Shown here: positions 50,701-60,400 of the stretch, in pieces
Numbering within the stretch: the stretch's first letter is position 1
Layout: each line of letters opens with the position of its first letter
Origin: Cristatella mucedo
Lineage: Eukaryota; Bryozoa; Phylactolaemata; Cristatellidae
Direction of reading: 5' to 3'
Length of the DNA: 64,000 nucleotides
Assembly (NCBI GenBank): GCA_009760855.2
Contig: WPIO01000008.1
Location: 10,085,001-10,149,000 of the forward strand
The notes under the pieces: model-generated
Told to the model about the DNA's origin: nothing
The model's database searches: none
What the model saw: only the letters and a program-made list of their open reading frames with translations
Program-made: the position numbers and the translations under genes

Positions 50701-53700
50701 AGGAGTTGAGAGAATTCGACTTGCTGGAGGGATCAAAGCAAAGGTACAAATGAGTGTGATCTGTATAGAAGTGAAAGCCTAGATTATGCTTTGCAATCAC
50801 ATCGGTAAGAGGGAGAGTATAAACCGTGAAAAGAACGGGACCAAGCATTAAGCCCTGAAGTAACCCATATTTCAGAGGTTCCTTGGATGATCTTTGCGCA
50901 TTCACACCAATAATTTGGAGTCTCCACTGAGACAGGACCTGAACCATTGCAATGCAGTGCCAGTGATGCCCAGGCGAGATGAGAGGTACTCAAGAAGGAG
51001 TTGGTAATCGATGGCATCAAGGCTGCCGAAAGATCGAGCAAAACAAGCAGAGATAGTCTACCCAAGTCTGCATTCCTAAGTAGGTCGTTGCACACCCGAA
51101 GCAATACTGACTCTGTGGAGTGATTAGCTCTGAAGTCAGACTGGAACTTACTAGCAAGGTTTGAAGTTTTAATAAATGTGTTCAGCTGGTCTGCCACGAC
51201 TCATTCCAGTTTGACAGGAATGGTAGAAGGGAGACTAGGCAGAAGTTGCCTAAGTTCTCTTGGACTAGTGTTGCTTTCTTGAGTAATGGCCTGACTACAG
51301 CCTTTTTGTGAGGTGCTGGGACATGACCTGAAGCTAATGACATATTAGTGATGTTAGTTATGCATGGCAGCAGCAGATCAATGCATCGTAGAAGCAGGGA
51401 AATGGGAATAGGATCCAGTAGACTAGTTGTCTTCTTTAATTGGGGTATGAACTTCAGAACGAGGTCATAAGTGACCTTTAATGTAGACATTGTGGTGCTG
51501 CAAGGAATTGAGAGACAGCATTCCAGGGGGATGCTGTCATCCCTGATCTTGTCTATCTTCTGGACAAAGAAGAAGCTAGAGAAGCGATCAGCTAGATCAT
51601 CACATGGATCATTTTGTAAGGAGCTAGCATGGGAGCGATTGAGGAGATGGTTGATCGTCGACGTCGGCATTTTTGGATTGTGCATTTGTGATTCAACAAT
51701 GTTTGTATAGAAAGCTAGATTTGCCCTCTGCTATGATCGATTGGTACGATCTACAGTAGTCCTCGTATGCCTGTCGATGGACAGTCAGTCCTGATCTTTT
51801 GTATGTTTTTTCAAGCTTGCACTTAGTAGACCTAGATAGTTTAATGTATGTGGTAAACCATAGGCCGTCTGGGCAAGGGTGCACAGTGGGCTTAGTCAGA
51901 GGTGCAAACTTGTCGAGCGTGTCAGCTAGTTTTGTGTTGCAGCAATCTACTAATGATGACAGGTCGGAAGGGGAACTGAGCAGCAGAGGCGAGGCAGATA
52001 TTCTCACACGAACAGCATCGATGTCAAGGGTCTTTAAGTTTCGCGATTCACACGTGAATTTAGTGGAGGAGGGCACACATTGTGGACTAAATGAGATCTG
52101 CAGTTTGGTCAGATAAGCAGGATTTGGTAGTAATTGCTGATGACAAAGTGTATGTGTATGAGACGATTTGGTCGAGTGTGTGACCCTTGATGTGAGTAGG
52201 GCTATTCACACGAGTCACAAGAGACAATGAGTCAGTCAATGCACAAAATTCAGTGCTGAAGACATCAAATAAGTTATCAAAGTGAATGTTGAAATCACAA
52301 ATAACGAGGAAGGATCGATTTCTCGCACACAGAATCGAAATGAGATAGGAGAAATCTGAGATAAAGGAGGACTTGGTACCTGGTGGGAAATAGACTACTG
52401 CCACCATCAGTAGCTTGTTGCCGGGTGAAATCAAGACAATCGATTCGAAAGACTGCTTCGAGGGTACTGCAAATGGCTTGAAGTCAAACTTCGAGGGAAT
52501 GGTAATAGCAACTCCACCTCCAGTTTTGACTGATCTGGGGGTGTGAAAGAATGAAAAAATTGTCGGGGTAACATCTTTAGTTGTCGGGCAGTTTACTGAT
52601 TTTAGCCAAGTTTCAGTCAAGGCGAGCAGGTCGAGATCATTTTCAGAAATAAGGTTGCTTATTCCTAGAGGTTTATTGCACATTGAGCGAAGATTCCAAA
52701 GACAAGCGTTAAGTTGGGCCGCCGGAGTTATAATAAGCCGGATGACCTACTAAGTTAGTGAGATTACCAGTGCCACTTGTGGGGGAGCATGCTGAGCAGT
52801 TCGAGACAATGCTAGGGATACCAAACAAGCGGGTACTCAGCTCGAAGTTCCCACTAAACGAGCGCCGTCTAAGCTGGTGGCTCCGGCTACCACGGCGGCT
52901 CAAGGGTGCTTTTCTTTTGTTAGTGCATAATTCACGAATCTTAGCAACAACAGTAACATCCAGGAATGCATTTGAGCTACGATGACGAAGCAATAATAGG
53001 TGCGCACGACTATAACTAGCATGCAGGTTACTGGGATGGAGCACAACAGTAGATGTGGTGGCCGCTGCTGCCACCGGCTTCACGGTGAGTCGGAAGCATC
53101 TGCTCAGCAGCAGAATCCGTTGCAGCGAGCATGCGGGTCTTTCACCACTAAACCTAAGAGTCCGTCTGCTCATCACCGCGAGGTCAGTGACAAAGCCAAG
53201 CTCACGAGCAGGCTGCATACACTTGCAACTCCACCAGCAGTTTACCTTTTTCTATAGACATCCATCTTCAATCGATCCACGTCCTTCGACGAGTCTTTGA
53301 TTTGCTGAAAATTATGCAACATGACTCATGCGTTTTTGCCAGCCAGGCAGCAGCGAATGCTGGTGAGCTACAGCCCAGGTGGTAAGGTGCTCAGGACTAA
53401 GATCGTGGGTTCGAATCCTACAGTGGGCGATCCTTTATGGCAAATTGCAGGCGATGGCGACAGCCACTAAGGGTCTTCTGCTGCTATAGAAATGAGGCTG
53501 TAAAGTCAGCAAACATTTTTTTATGATGAGGTAATCAACGTTAGGGTGAAGGTAATTTTCAACAAGAGAAATATCACCTTGTGGCCCTCCAATTAAGCTT
53601 TCTAATAAGAGCACCCAAAAAGATTCTGTCGAAATATGAGCACACTTGACCAATGTATAAAGACAGCTCAACGATCAGCCGGCGACTGCACAGATTCAAT

Positions 53701-54149
53701 GACTGGCAAGGCAAAATGAGAACCAGGAAACGTCTATACATGATTCACACTCTGGCATAACTAAACACTTACTTCACTCACTGCTAATTCTCCTCTTCAT
53801 CTAGTCTTGTTGCTACATCAAAACTACTGATTGTAACCAATAACCTTTAACCAGGTTCGTTTTACTTGTTTCTATTTTCATTTAAGAAATGCTACATGCA
53901 TCATAGGTAACTAGATGGCAAATGAGCCTTTGTGTGTGTGCTTGTTGATACTGACTGTACTGAGTGCGCGTAAGCATCCATGGTGAACTCTTGGCCATTT
54001 TCCAAGTCAAACTTCAAAACTAAAGAAAACCTTTTGATAATCATCACCTACTACAGTCGTAGGTATGAGATAGTAAGAGCTCTCAAACACGAGTTGAATG
54101 GGTGTATGAAGAATGGCATCCACTAAGGACGAATAAAGGGCACAGTCCA

Positions 54150-54245
<96 letters not shown>

Positions 54246-55880
54246 ACGAATGCATGCACATGCATATATGTGAGAGAGATTTTGTCTGAACATCTGGTGG
54301 TCTAGTCAATATTGCTCATGCTAATAGAGCTTCAATAAAAAGACAAAATAATTCTTGTTAGTCTAGCTTTAAAAGGAAAGCTACGGTCATTGGCAGGAAT
54401 GGGCTCGGAACTAATCATCTAAGGTGAACAGCTGTGCTGGGAGGAAGGAGCAAATGCTGAATCAACAAACAACTGGAATAGATATCGACAGATAACACAA
54501 CAGCTGAACTTATTTCATCTGATCCTGGGAGTATGGCAAGGTAGTAAGCAGCAATGACCGTACCTCAGCATTGTGACCTTGACCTAATTAGAGACAATTT
54601 CCAGACTTAGATCTTCACAGGGACATTGATGGGCACATCTACCCATTTTACCCTTAGTAGCAACCGGTTGTAAAACCGGTCGGCTCAACCTGCAACTCGG
54701 CATTGCAGATTCATAGCAATGGCGGTTGCAGTGCAGGCGGTTAGCAAATGGCCCCACTTGGCTTTCTATGAAAGCTAGAGTGTCCGTAGCAAGCTAAAAG
54801 AGACCATGCCCACTAGACGTTGGCTCACTGGTAACGAGTTGCAGAGACTGGTGAATATGGATTCACCATATCAAAAATGGGGGAGCAAACATGAAGAAAC
54901 GTAAAAGGGAAAACATTCCACGATACCTACCTTTTGAAGACGGTTCAATTTTGAAGCAGAAGACTGTGCGATTTGGGACAGCTGCACAGCAGCTACAATT
55001 CTCTATCGCACAGGAGGCAACACAGACCAGTACTTGGACATGGCTAAAATGTCATCATTCCGAACATGATGTCCATCAGAGGGGTGGATGTTATCTGGCA
55101 ATAGGATGCCGATCCAAAGCACGTTGTACGTTCAGTGAGATAACTTTCTTAGTCACTATCAGAGATCACTGATATCTTCTGCTAGCTGTATTACATTTTC
55201 TGAGCAGGAGCCCTGATTTGAGACCCCATTGAAAAACCGCCTGTATGGTTTAAATAAAAGGGTACAGAGAGCATCCCATCATCGACTAGTTTGTGTCATT
55301 TCAAGAGAAAAGCACGGTTTCAGTCACTTCTAGCAAGAAAGAAATCGATCTGGAATTGTGCAGTACGATGACAGCATCATTACAAGTCATTTAGTTATTC
55401 AAATTTGAAGTGTAACACGGTTAGCTAGGAATCTTCGAATTTAGGTGCATGCAAAATAATGCACCCTGACAGCAACACTGGATATTATACCGGTCACGAG
55501 TGATCTACTTTCAGGTTAGCATGGCAGCTAGTGAAGACTCTAGACGGTACCTACATATATTTATACACATGTATATTATTTAATTTTCCAACCTTTACTA
55601 TACTGTTTGCACACTTTGCTATATTCAAACCTTTTAATTCTCAAACCTGTACTGTACTTATTGCAGAGAAAATTAGGGGGCGTGACTTTCAAAAATCAAT
55701 TTTTAATTTGTCCGACTCCTGCATTAACATGCACGATTGCGCTGTTTGTGAATAAGCAAGAAAATGCTAGCAACAGCACAAGGGCCAATGCTGCAGCACC
55801 GCCAAGAGGCTGGTCAGCACCGGCGGTGGCAGCAGCAGCAGCCCAGTGGCCATAGCAGAAGCAGTGGGGGTCATTAACAG

Positions 55881-55972
<92 letters not shown>

Positions 55973-57423
55973 GCAGGCAGACAGCCAAGGCTGAGAGCAG
56001 TGGGTGGGTAGGTGGGAGGGTGGGAGGGGTGCGCCTTGAACTCACCTGTTCGTGCTGCTGCTTGGTGCTGACGGCCTGAGCGAGCTGCTTTTCCAGCTCG
56101 GCGACACGCTGCCGGGACGCTTTCAGGCGGCCGCTCAGCTCCTCCAGCTCATCTACAGTGGCGGTGGCAGCCACTGCAGCAGCAGCTCAGACGGGGGGGG
56201 GGTGGGGCAGGAGGGACAGACGACGAGCAGGCGTGGGGCACGGCATGGCAAGAGCGAGCAGGAGGCCACAGCAGTGGCCGAGGCACTTGCCAGTAGCGCG
56301 ACTATTGCGTACTACTCAATGGATTCTATCCAAGCTTACCTGGCTGCAGCCAGAGGACATAGCAAACCAGAGCAAGGGTGGCAGACGAGTAAGGCTTGCA
56401 CTGCGCCCCCATCCTACGGGTACCCAGTGCACAGCAGCAGCAGGGCCAAGACAGGTGGCCACTGGCATTGAAATCGCTTGCGCGTGGCCCAGGGCAGCTC
56501 GAGCACTGGGTGCTGGCAGGCTAAGTATGACTGCTGCATACCAGCAATCTCTAGATAGCAGGGAGGGCACCGCAGCCAGAAGAAACTATAGGGGAGTCAC
56601 ACACACATGCACACCAATTTGCTAGCTTGCAGAAGACATGCCCTCCCTGCTACTGCTGCATATGGGTCAGAGAACGTGTCCCGAGCCACGTGGCAGCAGT
56701 GCATCTATACACGGCCTGTTTAGGCTAGCCCTGCAGCAGATAGCAATTGCATAATTGGGGGGGGGGGTTCAGGCCTTTCTCAGAAGAGACAGCAGCAGCA
56801 GACGACAGTATTAAGTTAACTGTCTGACCTGGGTGTCAAGAGGGAAGGAAAACTAAGCAGTGCACTGTACAGGCCATCGTTGACCAAATATAGCTATGAG
56901 TCGCTATCAAAAACGTGACTGCCCAGAACCCTGCACGGCACTCGACTGCTCAGACGCAGAGAAGAGAAGACCATGAAGAAACAATGAGCGGTCGTGCCAA
57001 TTGTCACGGCGTCAGCAGGGGTGCCGCCATGGCACTTGGCTATGTGTAGAATATTTCTTTTGCATGACACTACGACAGTCAGTCGGTTCCTGATCCACCC
57101 AGGCTAGCGGGTAGGAACAAGAGGAGGAAAAAGAAAGAGCTGTGCGCCAGCTGCAAGCGGCAGACTCTGCCAGAGTGCCTGACGCATGGACCGATTCTCT
57201 TCCTCCTCCTCAGTTTTCTCTCATGTGCTCTAAAGATGAGAGCATGCGCAGGCAGAACTGGCTAGCACCACATCACCCCCCATTCCCGTACTGGCGGGCT
57301 GGACAGAGGAGTGGGATGGTAGAGCCGAGGCAGGAGAGGAGTGAGACAGCACAGCACGGGGGTGGGGTGGGAGGGCAAGAGCATGCAAGCCTGCAGAGCA
57401 AACAGCATGACCGACGAAAGAGC

Positions 57424-57467
<44 letters not shown>

Positions 57468-60400
57468 GAGAAAGGACGCACATCTTCACTCACTGCCTAG
57501 TCTGGTACTACACTAAAGTGGGTAGATAACTGAGCATGCATTTTGTGGCTTTGTGGGCACGCAGCAGCAAGGCTCTCTTTGTTTCACGCCCCCACAGCAC
57601 CAAGATCACGCCCCACAGCACCAAGACATAACAGCAAGCATACTCAGTAATACAACTACTCATCGCACTCATAAACCCTTCCTCCTTAACGCCCCCAAGC
57701 CTCCCTCCTCAGGTCTATATCGCTGACCAGATGCATCAGGCTAAGCATGTGGTCGCACATGTAAATAACGACCGGAACTTAACAATAAAATGGCAAAAAG
57801 AAATGTCTTGCCATGCGTTTGTCCAAATGCTATCTAACTAGCTTTCTGATCAAGGAGTCATACGAACCGATTCATATTGTCCTAGCATTAATCACGCCGA
57901 AAAAAAAGTTGCTATCAACTTGCAGCTTTGGCCGAGAAGCATTAAGACGAAGCAAGACAAATGCTTGAGCAGAGCAGCAAGGTACAGACCCACACTGCCA
58001 GGCAACAGCAGTGAGCAGGGTCCGGCAAACGAGACACTGATGCATTCGGCAAGCGAAATTGAACATACGTGCACGTGTCAGCTGGCACGGGTCACACCTG
58101 GCACACCCACCCCTCCATTATCGGCCCCAGAAAGAGTGAGCCAGGAAGCAAGTCGCACGCCTGTTCCGCACTCTACAGTATACGATTGTCCTCCTTGGAT
58201 CAGGCCGAGGTCTGGCTCACCTAGACCTGATCTTAAGAGAGCCTCTGCCTGAAGACGAGGCTTTTGCATCTGCCAAAATCACAGCCATAACGGAATGGAC
58301 GATGTGAGGCAGGCTCGGCCGGTGCATCCTGCCCGGACTGCGCCTAGCTGGCACGACTTGCAAGATCACAGAGGTGTACCCAGTGCACTCGGCAGTAGCA
58401 AGCGGCTGATTCAACAGCCTCGGTCACACGTAGGCGACAGACGAGCCTTGGAGGCATTCATCCGCTTTCAGCAGGCAACACAAGAGTTGCCTGCGGCAGG
58501 ACTCGAACCTTAGAACCGGTAGCACCAGCACCAACACGGACTTTTGCGGGCCGTTGCAGCAAACGATGGCTGCGGCCCAACAAGGAGGCCAAGAAGGATG
58601 GGCAGAGGGGGGGCAGGCCACTGGCTACCGTCAGGAGTGTAGGCGATGGGCTTCGGCAGGTGCAGCGGCAGCAGCCGCTGCAATGGAGGGCTCGGCTCAC
58701 CGGACTTCTGCTGCAGCTGGCGCTGCGACTGGTTGGTGGACTTCTGCAGCGCCTGCTTCTCTTCCACCAGTATGCCTATCGTCTGTATGTGCACCTGCAG
58801 CTGCTCCTTGGCGTGCTGCAGCTCGCGCACGTAGCGAGCGCTCTGCGCGTCCCGTTCCTCCTCCAGGCGGCGCTGCAGCTCCTCGTTGTGCCGCTGCTGC
58901 AACAGCGGCCGGCGGAGCGCACCCCTTGTGACGAGCTTGCCGAATCAGCTCGATTGCTTTTCACGCCAGCCAGCCAGCCAGCCAGCCTCGGCTAGCCAGA
59001 CCAGCAGCACTGAGCGGCAGGACAGAACCAGTCGCGCGTGCTCGGCTAGGGGGCGGCGCGGCAGGAGCACGGCGCACTGCCACCTCTGTCCTTGGCTCCT
59101 GCTGCTAGCCCCCCCCCCCCCCCGGCAGGCTACGGAAAGAAAGATGCGAGTGTCTTTCGATGGGACCGATGGGAACGACAAGAACGTGACAATCAGCCAC
59201 CGCTAGCCTGCAACGGAGCACTACCGGTTGGATGGTGCATCAACAGAAAGCCACCTGCCATGGCCAGAAATGCCTTGCTTGGGAAGCGAGCTGCAGCGGA
59301 GTACTAATGAAGCCGAAAATAAACACCATGAGATCTTGGCAAGATACAGCCCCCCAGGGATTAGGAGGCAAGCGACCGGACAGACGAGGACGCTAACAGA
59401 GGTAATAACCTACTCGAGCGTTCCGCCCTCATTTCTGCATCTGCGGACCACTACCAGTCGTGGCCAGAGAGGACAAATCCAATCCACGCAGGAGATGCCC
59501 TGCTCCAATCCCCTCCCCCCCACAGGTGTCCAGGTGTGGCAGCTCACAGGTGGGTAGCCTCGCACGCACGAGCACACAAACGAGCGTGAGAAAGGAAAGC
59601 AGCAGCTGCTAATAATATAATAAGAATAATAAAGCACTTGATAAAATGCCCTCCGAGAACTCAATCTCTTTCTAGGCGCTTTACATTTGCTGCAAAAGAA
59701 ACACGATCGAATGGTGAGTGGTATCATGCCTGATAAACAACATGAATAACATGGTTAGGGGTGCCATGCACAGGGTCAGCATGCAAGTGTGGTTAATGGC
59801 AGCGTGCAACAGTGTCAGCACGTATAAGCACATGAAGGACGAATCACAGGGACCCACTAAATGCTGTCCTAAATAGGTGCGTTTTAAAAACTGCTGCCGA
59901 CAATTGGAGGAAGCAGGACAGGAGATGAGCACTGGGATCATGCAAGTGAATTCCACTGGTTAGGTAGGACCGGCAGGGAAAAAGCTTCTCCGTCACCGAA
60001 GGTCTTCCAGAAGGGGACAGCTCATCATCCATACACTGTATTGAGTGGCGACAACGAATCCAAAGCAAGCCCTGGAAGGCGGCGCCACCGCAACATGGTC
60101 CCGCTGTGTTTGCCGAGCGCAGACGTGCCAAGCTGCATGCAGATAGAGCGCCCTGGCGCCCGAATGACGGCGTCGAACGGTGCAACCACCCCTTCGGCAT
60201 CGAAAGTCCGCACTGGCATTCCTCCTCTGCCTTCCTCCCCCCAGAGAGTCAGAGCACGCCGGAAGTTGGGCAGGCACAGGCGCACGAGGCAGGCAAGAGG
60301 TCGCAGGAGTATGAGTCGGTGGGGGCAGGCGCCAGGCGTCGAATTCACGGCCCTTTACCAACTCGGAGTTACGCTTCTCGAACTGCAGCGAGGCCTCCTT

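Noticed and set aside
54083-54309. Cys-Val repeat protein
   Set aside because: Translation of the (AC)n/(TG)n microsatellite.
54891-55172. 93-residue + strand frame beginning MKKRKRENIPRYL
   Set aside because: No recognised domain, no splice or promoter context, inside GOLGA2 intron 5; probably chance.
55767-56174. Polyglutamine or polycysteine protein over the CAG repeat
   Set aside because: The repeat lies in GOLGA2 intron 5 and the only real coding part is exon 5 at 56046-56152.
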